Source: UBA2136 sp047635695
GTDB taxonomy: Bacteria > Pseudomonadota > Alphaproteobacteria > UBA2136
Length of the DNA stretch: 64,000 nt
Assembly (NCBI GenBank): GCA_047635695.1
Contig: JBLILN010000004.1
Span: 1 to 64,000, forward strand
Direction of reading: 5' to 3'
Shown here piece after piece: positions 1 to 8,997 of this stretch (position 1 is its first letter; each line of letters opens with the position of its first letter). The translations under genes were made by a program, and so were the position numbers. A model generated the notes under the pieces. That model saw nothing but the letters and a program-made list of their open reading frames with translations. It was not told the DNA's origin and made no database searches.

Positions 1-407
1 AGAAGGAGGTAGGGAAATTCAACATTTTCTGTCAGGTGTGCCGTTAAGGCATGCCCTTCAAGGTGGTTCACGCCAATAAGGGGCTTGCCCGTGGTTAAAT
101 GGAGTGACTTTGCAAAGCTGGTGCCGACAAGTAGGCCACCCAAAAGACCGGGGCCTTGGGTAACGGCTATGGCGTCGATATCATTTAGAGTGATTTTAGC
201 TTCTTGAAGCGACTGCTTAACGATATGTTCAATGCGCTCCATATGTGCACGTGAAGCAATCTCAGGTACGACGCCGCCGTACTCAAGATGTTCATTGGTT
301 TGCGAGTAAACTGCGTTTGATAGCACGCAACTTTGTTGCTCTAAAGACACTTTTAATACAGCTGCTGCAGTTTCATCACAAGATGATTCTATACCTAAAA
401 TTTTCAT
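1..407 (-). CDS. tsaD: TsaD, tRNA threonylcarbamoyladenosine transferase (N-terminal part, cut by window edge)
   Basis: Catalytic subunit that, with TsaB and TsaE, transfers the threonylcarbamoyl group to A37 of ANN-decoding tRNAs in the cytoplasm. About 135 N-terminal residues are present; the rest lies left of the window. The ASKHA-fold start MKILGIESSCDETAAA, the EIASRAH segment (about residues 49-55), QGPGLLGGL and the metal-binding HLEGH pair (His115 and His119) are visible. A second in-frame ATG six bases upstream (411-413) is a possible alternative start. Family identity is secure; only the C-terminal half cannot be checked. Confidence 0.95.
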   Translation of the reverse strand, partial: MKILGIESSCDETAAAVLKVSLEQQSCVLSNAVYSQTNEHLEYGGVVPEIASRAHMERIEHIVKQSLQEAKITLNDIDAIAVTQGPGLLGGLLVGTSFAKSLHLTTGKPLIGVNHLEGHALTAHLTENVEFPYLL

Positions 408-807
408 GGGCATATTATACATAATATCCACATAATTGAAATGATTTTTTAGTTTTAAACATACCTTTTTTGCCTATGAAAAAGTGTTAATAATATGACA
501 TGTTAGTGGTCATACACCACAATCACAGGTATATATATATATACATACCTACCATTATATACTGTATTTGTTCGTAATTTTTGCGAGCTTTAATTTTATT
601 ACAGGTTTTTGCATTGTGTCTTATTTGATATTAAAAGTATGGAGGCCTCATGAACAAAGTTGTAAAGATAAAGGCCGAACGTATTATGACTTATAAGTTC
701 GAGGTTTGAAATATTCCACGTAATTTTACCACTCAAGTTTTTTATGCACAGGGTTTTTTGTTGAGATTTATGACATTGAAAAAATAAAGTGTAAAAAAGA
801 CACGTTT
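408..807. other. Gene-free 400-bp spacer with short palindromes
   Basis: Lies between the tsaD start and the mutM stop. It contains a small hairpin (GTGGT 506-510 / ACCAC 516-520) and a TA-repeat palindrome at 527-550 (AGGTA...TACCT around a TA run). These sit 100-140 bases upstream of tsaD on its coding strand and could include its promoter. A 76-codon open frame on the minus strand here (599-829) has no recognisable domain and runs into mutM, so I do not count it as a gene. Confidence 0.4.
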
Positions 808-1626
808 TTAGGGTTGGCAATGAGGGCAATAAAAAGTACTTCTGGCGCTCTGAATAATTTTTAAAATAGGTGTTTCACATATTTTACAGGGTTCGTTTTC
901 ACGGCCATAAACTTTAAAATTATGTTGGAAATATCCAAGTGTACCATCTGCTTGTTTGTGATCTTTTAGGGATGCGCCACCAGAAAGGATGGCCTCGTTT
1001 AAAATAGTAACAATGGACTGATGTAACTTCGTAACTGATGACTTGTCGATATCTCTAGCTAACCTTAAAGGCGATATATTGGTAGAAAACAGAGATTCCG
1101 ACGCATATATATTACCAATACCAACAATTAAATGGCTATCCATGAGTAGTGTTTTTATTGGCCTCTTAGAATTTTTAATGAGTTCGGATAAGTAATTAAC
1201 TGTAAATTCATCTGTAAGCGGCTCTATGCCTAGGTTTTTAATATAAGGAAGCAGGGGTAATTGAGCTGTTTTTTGGATATCATAAAAGCCAAAACGCCTG
1301 GCGTCGTTAAAATGTAGGCTTAAATGATTAAAATCAAGCACAAGATGGTCATGTTTACGATGAGGTGCCTTTAAAGGCAACATTGTTAAATTACCACTCA
1401 TACCAAGGTGTATAATCAAACAATTATGCGAACTAAGGTAAATATATAAATATTTAGATCGGCGTTCAATGCCTGTAACAGAATAGCCTTCTAGCAATAT
1501 TTGGCTATCAATCGGTGCTTCTATGCGCATTTTTCGGCGGTTTATATGGGCATGCTGAATGGCCTGGCCTATAATATGTGGGCTAAGGCCATTTTTAACG
1601 GTTTCTACTTCTGGTAATTCTGGCAT
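808..1626 (-). CDS. mutM: MutM (Fpg), formamidopyrimidine-DNA glycosylase
   Basis: Bifunctional DNA glycosylase/AP lyase that removes 8-oxoguanine and ring-opened purines. The protein is 272 aa, the usual length. The family-defining N-terminus MPELPEVET gives the catalytic Pro and Glu after Met removal and fixes the start at 1626; the frame stays open further upstream but those residues are not family sequence. The RRSKYL lysine, the H2TH region (GIGNIYASE) and a C-terminal zinc finger (CKIC ... CPHC) are all present, so it looks active. It is divergent from mnmE with 49 bases between the starts. Confidence 0.97.
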   Translation of the reverse strand: MPELPEVETVKNGLSPHIIGQAIQHAHINRRKMRIEAPIDSQILLEGYSVTGIERRSKYLYIYLSSHNCLIIHLGMSGNLTMLPLKAPHRKHDHLVLDFNHLSLHFNDARRFGFYDIQKTAQLPLLPYIKNLGIEPLTDEFTVNYLSELIKNSKRPIKTLLMDSHLIVGIGNIYASESLFSTNISPLRLARDIDKSSVTKLHQSIVTILNEAILSGGASLKDHKQADGTLGYFQHNFKVYGRENEPCKICETPILKIIQSARSTFYCPHCQP

Positions 1627-1675
1627 AAAACTAATATAGTGGGGTTGAGCATTAACTTCAAGGGATGAAAACAAT

Positions 1676-3079
1676 ATGGCATTTATTAAAGGCGATACAA
1701 TTGTAGCATTGGCTACGGCACCACTGGCAGCAGGTGTGGCGGTTATTCGCATATCTGGCCCTAAAGCCAAGGGTGTTGTTGATAAATTGTGCCCTTCCTT
1801 TGCAGGTGTTGACCCACGCTATATGCATTATGGTAAGTTGAAGTCTGCTACAGCAGCCTTGCTTGACGAAACGCTGATGGTTTATTTTAAGGCGCCACAT
1901 AGCTTTACGGGTGAGGATATTGTTGAAATTAACTGCCATGGTGGTGTGGCTGTAGTGGATGGCTTGATTGGTGAATTATTAAAAGAAGAGGCTGTACGCC
2001 ACGCGGATGCAGGCGAATTTACCCGCCGTGCCTTTATGAATGACAAAATGGATTTAACGGCTGCTGAAGGTGTGGCCGACTTGGTGGCGGCTGAAACAGA
2101 AGAACAGAAAAAACAAGCACTTAGCCAGATGAAGGGCGAACTTGGTGAGGGATTTGAACGCTGGAGACAGCGTATTATTCACTTGCTTGCGCACAGTGAA
2201 GCGGCGATTGATTTTCCTGATGAGGAGTTAGATGTGCTTGCAGATGCAGGTGTTAAGGGTAAGTTAGATGAAGTTATTGCTGATTTAGAAAATGCAATTA
2301 AAACGGATGTAGGCTGCCGTTTGCGTGATGGTTTTAAAGCTGTCATTATTGGTAAGCCTAATGCAGGTAAATCTAGCTTAACCAACTTGTTAACTGGTAA
2401 GGCCACGGCTATTGTTAGCGAGATAGAGGGCACGACAAGAGACATTATAGATACAAGGCTAAATGTCGGCGGATTCCCTATTATTTTATCAGACACGGCT
2501 GGTATCCGAGAAACAGAGGACTTTATCGAAAAAGAGGGTGTGAGCCGTGCGATGCAAAAAGTCGGTGAAGCTGATCTTGTTATATTAGTGACAGATGGTA
2601 CTAAATGGCCAGAAATTGACAGCGAATTGGTAGGGTTACTTAAGGAAAAAAGATCTCTCGTTGTTTTTAGTAAAAAAGACTTGTTTAACCATTCGGTAAA
2701 CTCAGAAAGCGATATATCACTTAACAAGATGGTTGATTTATATGGTGCGTCGTATCCTGCTCTATCCGTTAACCTCACAGATGACAGTTGTTTAGCTGAA
2801 GTTTTGCAAGCCCTTGAAGGTTTAGTAAAGTCACTCTTTGCCTCAAGTCAGCATGGCGCTAGGCTTTCACGTGAGCGTCACCGCCAGGCTGTGCGTGATT
2901 CATTGGTACATTTATATAGAGCTTCTGATTTATTTGCGGTCAGCACAGGTTTGTCACTCAGTGAATTATTGGCGCAAGACTTGCGCGACGCTGCTGGTGC
3001 TATCGGTACTGTAACTGGTAAAACGGATACGGAAGACGTGTTAGACTTGGTTTTCAGTACTTTTTGTATTGGTAAATAG
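1676..3079 (+). CDS. mnmE: MnmE (TrmE), tRNA uridine-5-carboxymethylaminomethyl GTPase
   Basis: Works with MnmG to install cmnm5/nm5 groups at U34 of tRNAs. At 467 aa it has the normal architecture: N-terminal folate-binding domain beginning MAFIKGDTIVALAT, a helical domain, and an inserted G domain with P-loop GKPNAGKSS (from about residue 226), G2 EGTTRD, G3 DTAGIRE and a C-terminal FCIGK carrying the essential cysteine. Translation begins 49 bases from the divergent mutM start, so the two probably share a promoter region. Confidence 0.98.
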   Translation: MAFIKGDTIVALATAPLAAGVAVIRISGPKAKGVVDKLCPSFAGVDPRYMHYGKLKSATAALLDETLMVYFKAPHSFTGEDIVEINCHGGVAVVDGLIGELLKEEAVRHADAGEFTRRAFMNDKMDLTAAEGVADLVAAETEEQKKQALSQMKGELGEGFERWRQRIIHLLAHSEAAIDFPDEELDVLADAGVKGKLDEVIADLENAIKTDVGCRLRDGFKAVIIGKPNAGKSSLTNLLTGKATAIVSEIEGTTRDIIDTRLNVGGFPIILSDTAGIRETEDFIEKEGVSRAMQKVGEADLVILVTDGTKWPEIDSELVGLLKEKRSLVVFSKKDLFNHSVNSESDISLNKMVDLYGASYPALSVNLTDDSCLAEVLQALEGLVKSLFASSQHGARLSRERHRQAVRDSLVHLYRASDLFAVSTGLSLSELLAQDLRDAAGAIGTVTGKTDTEDVLDLVFSTFCIGK

Positions 3080-3087
3080 GGCTTGTT

Positions 3088-3654
3088 TTACTGGCTACAT
3101 ATTTCCCATAGTTCAGGGAATTTGTCTGTACCTAAATCGCCATAGCAAAAATGCCCTTTATCGCTAAATTTGTGTAAATTTGCTTTTGTGCATGTCGACA
3201 TAATAGCCTGAACACTTTCTTTAACGCCGACTGTCTCTTCATTTTCTGCGTAAAGGATATCTATTTTTAGTATATTATTCTGTACTCTTTTATCAAGAGC
3301 GAAGTCAAGGAATGCAACGCATTCTTAAGCAAAATCAAGCCAAGGGGCAACGAGTATGAGCCTGTTAATGAAGATATCAGGGTTTGCACCTAGCCACTTT
3401 AAGATAAATCCACAGCCAGCGCTATGGGCAACAATAATGGTTTGATCTGAAACATGTAATTGTTCGAATGTAAGTCGCCATTCTTCATATAATGGTGTAT
3501 AAGGTGTCGGCATTTCTAATTTTTGACATAGAATACCTGCACGTAAAAACTTTTGTTGTAGCCACGGCAGCCAGTGTGCGTTTGAAGGAGATGGAAAGGT
3601 TAATTCAAAATATTCATTTTTATCGCAAACGCCATGTATAATAATTGCATTCAT
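3088..3654 (-). pseudogene. RBBP9/YdeN-family serine hydrolase interrupted by one in-frame stop
   Basis: Reading from the ATG at 3654 the product has the RBBP9/YdeN pattern: an N-terminal IIHGV, the nucleophile motif VAHSAGCG, then LVAPWLDFA, where a TAA (3325-3327) stops translation after about 109 residues. The same frame continues without shift for about 78 more residues to a stop at 3088-3090, and that part still carries the rest of the fold, including YAENEETVGV (acid region) and the catalytic-His segment KGHFCYGD. So it is a full-length gene of about 188 codons with a single nonsense codon, or a base-call error. It follows coaE by 29 bases and converges with mnmE. Confidence 0.75.
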
Positions 3655-3683
3655 GATATTTAACCTTATGGTTGTATTATTTT

Positions 3684-4322
3684 TTAACCTATATAACGCC
3701 ACTTGTCGTGCCATACTATACCATCTTCGCCACTGAGTATGTTTGTAATTTCTATAGTTTTATGTGCACTTTCAAGTTCGCTGCAGTCAGTATTAATAAT
3801 AAAATCACTGCGATCAATATATTCAGCATCGTTCATTTGCTTAGCAGTGATAAATTGCCACTTTTCTTCCGTTGCTTTTGGACGCTCCATAAAGCGGCGA
3901 TGGCGATTTTCAAGGCTACAGCTACAACATACAATGCTATCACACAGCTCATTAAAGCCATTTTCAAACATTAAGGGTATGGCCAATACAATAATTTTAC
4001 TTCTATTACTATAGGCATGGGCGAGTTGAAATTTCATCACAATGCGCACCTGTGGGTGAACGATAGATTCAATAACATTTAACTGCGCTGCGTCTGCTTG
4101 TATAATTTTAGAAAGTTTGGCACGGTCTATACTTCCTGTGCTCGGACAAACAATATCTTTGCCATAAGTTGCGGTTAACTCCTCATAGACAGGTGTGCCT
4201 GCTGTGTAGCAGTCATAAACTATTTGGTCGGCATCAATGACAGCGATGCTTTCTTGCTGAAAAGTTTGAGCGACTGTTGATTTACCGCTGGCAATGGGGC
4301 CTGTAAGTCCAAGTATATACAT
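3684..4322 (-). CDS. coaE: CoaE, dephospho-CoA kinase
   Basis: Phosphorylates the ribose 3'-OH of dephospho-CoA, the last step of CoA synthesis. The 212-aa protein has the P-loop GPIASGKST at residues 8-16, followed by IDADQIVYDCY, the substrate-binding aspartate region of the family, and LAIPLMFENG. It follows maf by 15 bases on the same strand, so SH3 protein, maf and coaE probably form one operon. In many alphaproteobacteria coaE sits beside maf and dnaQ; here dnaQ is 36 kb away. Confidence 0.96.
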   Translation of the reverse strand: MYILGLTGPIASGKSTVAQTFQQESIAVIDADQIVYDCYTAGTPVYEELTATYGKDIVCPSTGSIDRAKLSKIIQADAAQLNVIESIVHPQVRIVMKFQLAHAYSNRSKIIVLAIPLMFENGFNELCDSIVCCSCSLENRHRRFMERPKATEEKWQFITAKQMNDAEYIDRSDFIINTDCSELESAHKTIEITNILSGEDGIVWHDKWRYIG

Positions 4323-4337
4323 ATATTTAACCTTTTG

Positions 4338-4973
4338 TTAAGTGAGTATTTTTAGATCATAAAATTTATCTATAAGGGCGTGGATAGGTAGCCCAATAAT
4401 GGTATGGTGACTGCCGTTAACGTTTTTGATCATATGCGCAGCTAAAGGGCTTTCAATTTTACAGGTGCCAGCAATACCGACCACTGAACCTGTTGCACTT
4501 TTCTCTTCTAACTCGACATATAACTGCGCTTCTTTCATACAAAATTTACGCAATTGCACGGTTGGAGTTTCTTGATGTTGCCAAATTATTTGGCCATTTT
4601 TACATAACGTAATAGAGGTGATGAGCTGGTAGTTTTTACCAGCGTGGGCTGTGAGTTGGGCGATGGCTTCGGCTTGGCTATAAGGTTTTGAAATAACTTC
4701 ACCTTCTACAACGCTTGCTTGGTCGCCTGATAAAACATAGTCATTTGGATAGGTTTTTGAAATTTCAATCCCTTTATAGTCTGATATTTTTTGGATTTGA
4801 GTTTTAATATCTAATCGATTAACCGTTTCTTTGAATGAGTTTTCCTCTATATCTGAAAACAAGTTTTCTAGGGTTTTGTATTCTATTTTTGCGAAGTCTA
4901 GTACGTATTTAAGCCCCCATGAATTGGATGCAAGTAGTAATGTTTCCTCTTGTTTAAACATTTGGTTAATCAA
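4338..4973 (-). CDS. maf: Maf-family nucleotide pyrophosphatase
   Basis: Maf proteins hydrolyse non-canonical or excess nucleoside triphosphates to monophosphates; some were first noted as septum inhibitors. The 211-aa product has LLLASNS near the N-terminus in place of the common LASxSPRR, so it is divergent there, but keeps the SGDQ active-site aspartate (Asp84), SKPYSQAEA and GLPIHAL near the end. The first ATG (4973) overlaps the upstream gene by 8 bases; a second in-frame ATG at 4961 is equally plausible and would leave a short gap. Confidence 0.88.
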   Translation of the reverse strand: MINQMFKQEETLLLASNSWGLKYVLDFAKIEYKTLENLFSDIEENSFKETVNRLDIKTQIQKISDYKGIEISKTYPNDYVLSGDQASVVEGEVISKPYSQAEAIAQLTAHAGKNYQLITSITLCKNGQIIWQHQETPTVQLRKFCMKEAQLYVELEEKSATGSVVGIAGTCKIESPLAAHMIKNVNGSHHTIIGLPIHALIDKFYDLKILT

Positions 4974-5424
4974 CCCCCAGTATGAGTCTTTTTTTCAGTG
5001 CCCAGCCGCTTGTATTGCCGTAAACCACTTTACATAGGTGTGGGGTACAGTGGTCAATGGCTAAAATGACATGTGGGGCAATGCGTATTAAACCTTCAGT
5101 GGCATCCGCATTTTTGTACATAACGAGTGGTGTACCGTCACTGACTAAACTGGTGCGTCTTTTGGAAAGCATGCCTTTATATATCCATCCACTTTCGCCT
5201 TCGATATCACGTATTTGATACCATGATTGGTATGTGTTAATAATTTCAACAGGGTAACCAAAACGCTTGTATATCCATAAAATAGGGAATTGTGTGCCAG
5301 GTCCACTACGGACATTAACTTCATTTTTCCGCATGCTGCCAAATATTGTACCATGCTCTTCTGTGATTGCTGGTAAGGCTTGTGCTGGTAGGGAAAAGAG
5401 TATGAGTAAGAGCAGTAGACGCAT
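4966..5424 (-). CDS. Secreted SH3-like domain protein
   Basis: A 152-aa protein with a clear Sec signal peptide (positively charged start, leucine-rich core, ending near AQA), followed by two bacterial SH3-like repeats of the SH3_4/DUF1058 type. The first contains VNVRSGPGTQFPI and the tryptophan positions SWYQI and GWIYK; the second is more degenerate, ending SGWALKKRLILG. Such proteins are periplasmic and often bind peptidoglycan or peptides; no enzyme domain is attached. Its stop overlaps the maf start, the usual context for this family in alphaproteobacteria as far as I recall. Confidence 0.85.
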   Translation of the reverse strand: MRLLLLLILFSLPAQALPAITEEHGTIFGSMRKNEVNVRSGPGTQFPILWIYKRFGYPVEIINTYQSWYQIRDIEGESGWIYKGMLSKRRTSLVSDGTPLVMYKNADATEGLIRIAPHVILAIDHCTPHLCKVVYGNTSGWALKKRLILGVD

Positions 5425-5507
5425 TTTTGTTCCTTTAGGTTTATTTTTTGTGATTATGGCAGAAAATGATCGTTATTGCCAATAAACCATCACTATACAT
5501 AAATAAA

Positions 5508-5526
5508 TGAGCCTGTAAAAGGCTCA
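5508..5526 (-). terminator. Possible orphan terminator hairpin
   Basis: Six-base stem TGAGCC / GGCTCA with a 7-nt loop. Read on the minus strand it is followed by TTTATTTAT. There is no annotated minus-strand gene upstream, so if it is a terminator it closes an unannotated transcript from the gene-free region. Confidence 0.3.
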
Positions 5527-6182
5527 CTTATCATTCGATATTTTATTTATGGCTATGTAGACTATAAGCCAGTAAAGCTAGGGTTTTAAAACCATGTTTT
5601 TGCTCAAATTCATACTAAAAATGAAGTCTCCAGCAGTGTAAATAGTTTTTTGTAAATAAAGGCTCTACTTTTTTCGTTATTAACCTTTGTAAATAAGCTG
5701 TTTATAAAAAATAGGGTGATAAGGCATTAAGCTATATTCAATAGATTTAAATCCAATGTATACTGGATTTTATTGGTTGGCCTTTTTGTAAGTATGAGGT
5801 GTTTTTGTTTGCATTCGCAGATAAATCTAGACCTTAATACAAGTTGCCATAAGTTTCTGAAATTAAAGCGTTCTAGGGCATTCATAGTCTAGATATCATG
5901 AGAAATAGGAAAAGGTAAATGGAAGTATATTTTTGTTTATGTAGTAAAGAGTGTTAGCTGTTGAATGCTGTTTAAGGTAAGTTGAACAAGGGCCAAAACC
6001 TGTACCTAAAAACGTGTTGATATAGTAGGGTCGAGGCCTTGAATATTAAGAACATTGAAGCGTGTAAAATTATTTATACATGAGTTGATACAGCATATAG
6101 GGTAGCCGAATCTAAGCCCTTTTATATGCCAAGTTATAGCATGCCAATGGAAGTCATTCGTGCGCATAAGGATTTCTCAAAA

Positions 6183-6232
6183 AAAGTAAAAGTGTGTATT
6201 TATTACATGAACTGTATACACACTTTTACTTT
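6183..6232. repeat. Perfect 17-bp inverted repeat
   Basis: AAAGTAAAAGTGTGTAT (6183-6199) and its exact reverse complement (6216-6232) flank a 16-nt spacer. On the minus strand the stem runs directly into seven Ts (complement of 6179-6185), as in an intrinsic terminator. It lies about 150 bases upstream of the DUF1826-like gene and could also be an operator. Confidence 0.7.
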
Positions 6233-6385
6233 ACTTTAAGCGCAAGTTTTTTTCATATAAACAATATTTTATCATTAATCACTTGAAAGTAGTGTTATTG
6301 TCGCGCATATATAGTCCTATTAAATATATCGGCTGTTTATTCAGCTTTTTCTTTTCAACAGGCGTTTTCACGCTAAGGAACTTTT

Positions 6386-7123
6386 ATGAAGACAACACTA
6401 CCTACGGACGACCCTTATGCGGTTGTTGTTCAATCTTTAGACGAACTCACCTCGTTACATCTAGAAAATAAAGAACTTGAGCTAACCTTGATGTTAACGG
6501 AAGGTTTGGAGCCAAAAATTCAACAGGTGATTGAAAGGATTGCAGTCTTGGATTTAGATGTTAACTTTGGCATTTATTTTAATGCGATTGATAATGATTA
6601 CGATTTTATTGTGTCTGGAAATGAGGGTTTGTTCCAAGATGAATGGCAAAAAGCAGTATGTCGCTTTGTAAAATCTGATTTAGGCTTGCCCGCTCAACAA
6701 GCGATGGCCTTTATGAAATGGTTAGAGTTTGAAATGTTTGAAGCTCTTTTTATTTTGGAAAGCTTGAAACTTAAAAATGAAAATATGCAGGTTCACTTTA
6801 GAAATAATCGTACGAATTTGCAAAATACACGTGGTAATGTTGATTTTTGGCATATTGACCGTAACGCTTATGTTGGTATGAAAATGTACCATGGTGAAGG
6901 AACGCTTTATGCGCCAAGGGGTACTATAGAAGATAAGCATTTAAGGTGTCGACATTTACCGAACGACGCAAGGAAGTTTACACCTTATCAATTGCCACAT
7001 AATGGCATTTGTCTTCATAAGGGAATACGTTCAGCTGCCGATGCGAAAGCGGCTGTGCATAAAGCTCCTTATGGTAAAAAATCTAAAAAACCACGGTCAT
7101 TTCTTTTAATGTCTATCGGTTGA
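6386..7123 (+). CDS. DUF1826-like protein
   Basis: A 245-aa cytoplasmic protein with no signal peptide. Its C-terminal half matches the DUF1826 pattern as I know it: WHIDRNAY (family HxD), HGEGTLYAP (family GPGTEW), ICLHKG followed by AVHKAP (family LLKGE...HRSP) and a terminal RSFLLMSI. DUF1826 proteins often occur with zinc-homeostasis genes, but no Zur target or zinc gene is adjacent here, so function is open. It stands alone, with a strong terminator directly downstream. The first in-frame ATG after AAGGAAC was chosen as the start. Confidence 0.6.
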   Translation: MKTTLPTDDPYAVVVQSLDELTSLHLENKELELTLMLTEGLEPKIQQVIERIAVLDLDVNFGIYFNAIDNDYDFIVSGNEGLFQDEWQKAVCRFVKSDLGLPAQQAMAFMKWLEFEMFEALFILESLKLKNENMQVHFRNNRTNLQNTRGNVDFWHIDRNAYVGMKMYHGEGTLYAPRGTIEDKHLRCRHLPNDARKFTPYQLPHNGICLHKGIRSAADAKAAVHKAPYGKKSKKPRSFLLMSIG

Positions 7124-7133
7124 TTTTAAGCGT

Positions 7134-7161
7134 AAAAAGCCTCCGTTAGAGGCTTTTTTTT
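7134..7161 (+). terminator. Intrinsic terminator of the DUF1826-like gene
   Basis: Stem AAGCCTC / GAGGCTT with loop CGTTA, followed by a run of eight Ts. It overlaps the stop codon of the convergent comM pseudogene by two bases and may serve both strands. Confidence 0.85.
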
Positions 7162-8674
7162 ATGCGACGTAAGGAATGTAACGATAGGCAAGGGCTTCTG
7201 CAATATGAGGGCGCTTTAAATTTTCGCTGCCATCAAGGTCGGCGATTGTGCGGGCAACACGTAAAATGCGGTGATAACCTCGGGCGCTCATGGCATAACG
7301 TTCAGCCGCCTTTTGAATAAGTGTTTGGCATTCTGTATCTAATGTACAGGCGCTATCAAGCAGGGCGCCGTATAATTCAGAATTACTGGAAATGATCTCA
7401 TTTTCATAGCGTTCTGCTTGAATATTATGCGCAGCAGTGACGCGTTTTCTAATATCGGCACTTGTTTCCTTGGCTGGTGGTAGGTGCATATCTTCTATGG
7501 AGACAGAGGCAACGTCTACATGTAAGTCAATCCGGTCGAGTAGTGGCCATGAAAGCTTGGCGCGGTAATTTTGAATTTGCTTTGCTGTGCTGGTGCAGGG
7601 AATTTTAGGGTGACCTAAATAACCGCAAGGTGAAGGATTCATAGCGGCAATCAGTTGGAATTTAGCAGGATACGTTACATGGTGGTTGGCGCGAGATACA
7701 GTAATAGTGCCCGTTTCAAGTGGTTGGCGTAGTGTTTCTAATACCTGTCTTGGAAATTCTGGCAGCTCGTCTAAAAACAGTATACCTTTATGTGCCAAAG
7801 ACATTTCACCCGGTTTGGCTTTAAGGCCACCACCGCAAAGTGCCACAGCTGAGGCTGTGTGATGCGGTTCACGGAAAGGTTTTTCGCTGATAATGCCGCT
7901 ATCAGGCATCATACCCGCAATGGAGTGAATCATTGAAATGTCGAGCATATCGGCCGGGCTTGGTGGGGGCATGATGCTTGATAAACGTTGCGCTATCATA
8001 CTTTTTCCACTACCTGGTGGGCCACACATCAGCATATTGTGCCCACCTGCAGCGGCAATTTCAGCTGCACGTTTGGCGCTTTCTTGACCGCGGACATCGC
8101 TAAAGTCAAAATGAGATAGCGGTCTTGTGCTTTGTGCAAGGGTGCGTTTTGTGGGAGTGATAGGTTTTTGGCCTTTAATATGATCAAATATGTCCTTTAA
8201 ACAGTCAATTGCCAAAACATCGACATTGTCTATCCAAGCAGCTTCGCCTGCATTTTTCTTGGTAAGTAAATACTATCAATACCTGTGCTACTGGCATGAA
8301 TGGCGGCAGGTAAGGCGCCAAGAACAGGTTTTAAAGATGCATCTAGGCCAAGTTCACCCATGAAAAAGCTGTTTTCGACAGTGTCTTGTGGTAGGGCTTT
8401 AAGAGCGACGAGTAAACCAATGGCGATAGGCAGGTCAAAATGATTACCTTCTTTGAAAATATCGGCAGGGGACAAGCTAACGGTGATGCGTTTAGCGGGT
8501 AACGAAATGCCAAGATCATGAAAGGCACCACGGATACGTTCGCGTGATTCTCATGGCACCATCGGGCAAACCGACAATCTGAAAACTGGCCAATCCAGGA
8601 GCGATTTGCACCTGAATGTCGACCGCAAGGGCATTGATACCTGAAAGTGTAATTGTTTTAACTTGTGCAACCAT
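7160..8674 (-). pseudogene. comM: ComM/YifB-family Mg-chelatase-like AAA+ ATPase, two frameshifts
   Basis: ComM is a branch-migration helicase needed for natural transformation. Three consecutive minus-strand segments together give one complete family member of about 500 residues. N-terminal part from ATG 8674: MVAQVKTITLSGINAL ... VGLPDGAM; then a shift near 8550-8552 (net -2 or +1) into ESRERIRGAF ... LSPADIFKEG; then a one-base loss in an A run (T run 8253-8257 on the plus strand) into the AAA+ core with GPPGSGKS, LDELPEF and MNPSPCGY. Both shifts create stops, so no full protein is made unless they are sequencing errors. All domains between the lesions are well conserved, so the decay is recent or artefactual. 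Confidence 0.9.
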
Positions 8675-8788
8675 TTCAAGAGGATAATGCAACAGCTTGT
8701 TTTTGAAAAGTTTTTGCTGCGCGGTCTGTTATTTTGATTATTTATTAATGCTACGCCCTATAAATAAACAGGCAATGAAAAGGATTGT

Positions 8789-8965
8789 ATGATGAATGAT
8801 TTAATGAAACGCATAGCTTTAATTGCTAAACAAAATAATGTGATTGAAAGTTCTTTGAGTCATATAAAGTCGACCGTTCAGAAGAAAAAGGACTGGGATG
8901 CTGTAAAACCCAAAACTTTAGAAGAAAAAAGACGTTTTATCCAAGAGGTGTTGAAAAATAAATAA
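8789..8965 (+). CDS. Small hypothetical protein (58 aa)
   Basis: Short basic frame starting with two adjacent ATGs (8789, 8792), preceded by AAAAGG at good Shine-Dalgarno distance and ending in TAA. The product is Lys/Glu-rich and looks largely helical (segment KKKDWDAVKPK, then LEEKRRFIQEVLKNK), with no signal peptide or membrane segment. A terminator-like hairpin follows 35 bases after the stop, which supports a real transcription unit. I do not recognise a family. Confidence 0.5.
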   Translation: MMNDLMKRIALIAKQNNVIESSLSHIKSTVQKKKDWDAVKPKTLEEKRRFIQEVLKNK

Positions 8966-8997
8966 ATTAAACCAAAGGGTATAATAACTAATGGTTT

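Larger units (their letters stand above)
5425..6385. other. 960-bp region with no recognisable gene
   Basis: All reading frames are short and composition is AT-rich. Two structures stand out: a hairpin at 5508-5526 and a 17-bp perfect inverted repeat at 6183-6232, listed separately. On the minus strand each is followed by a T-rich run, as a terminator would be, although no minus-strand gene lies upstream of either. The stretch could hold an untranslated RNA, decayed genes, or simply the promoters of the two flanking divergent genes. I see no tRNA or rRNA. Confidence 0.5.

Noticed and set aside
599..829. 76-codon frame on the minus strand after mutM
   Set aside because: No ribosome site, no recognisable domain, overlaps the mutM end, and composition looks like AT-rich spacer.
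1627..1770. Longer mutM start 48 codons upstream
   Set aside because: The MPELPEVET start is catalytically required because Pro must be residue 1 after Met removal; the upstream stretch also overlaps mnmE.
8216..8260. Programmed ribosomal frameshift in comM
   Set aside because: The A run is short, a second unrelated frameshift lies upstream, and ComM is not known to use recoding.
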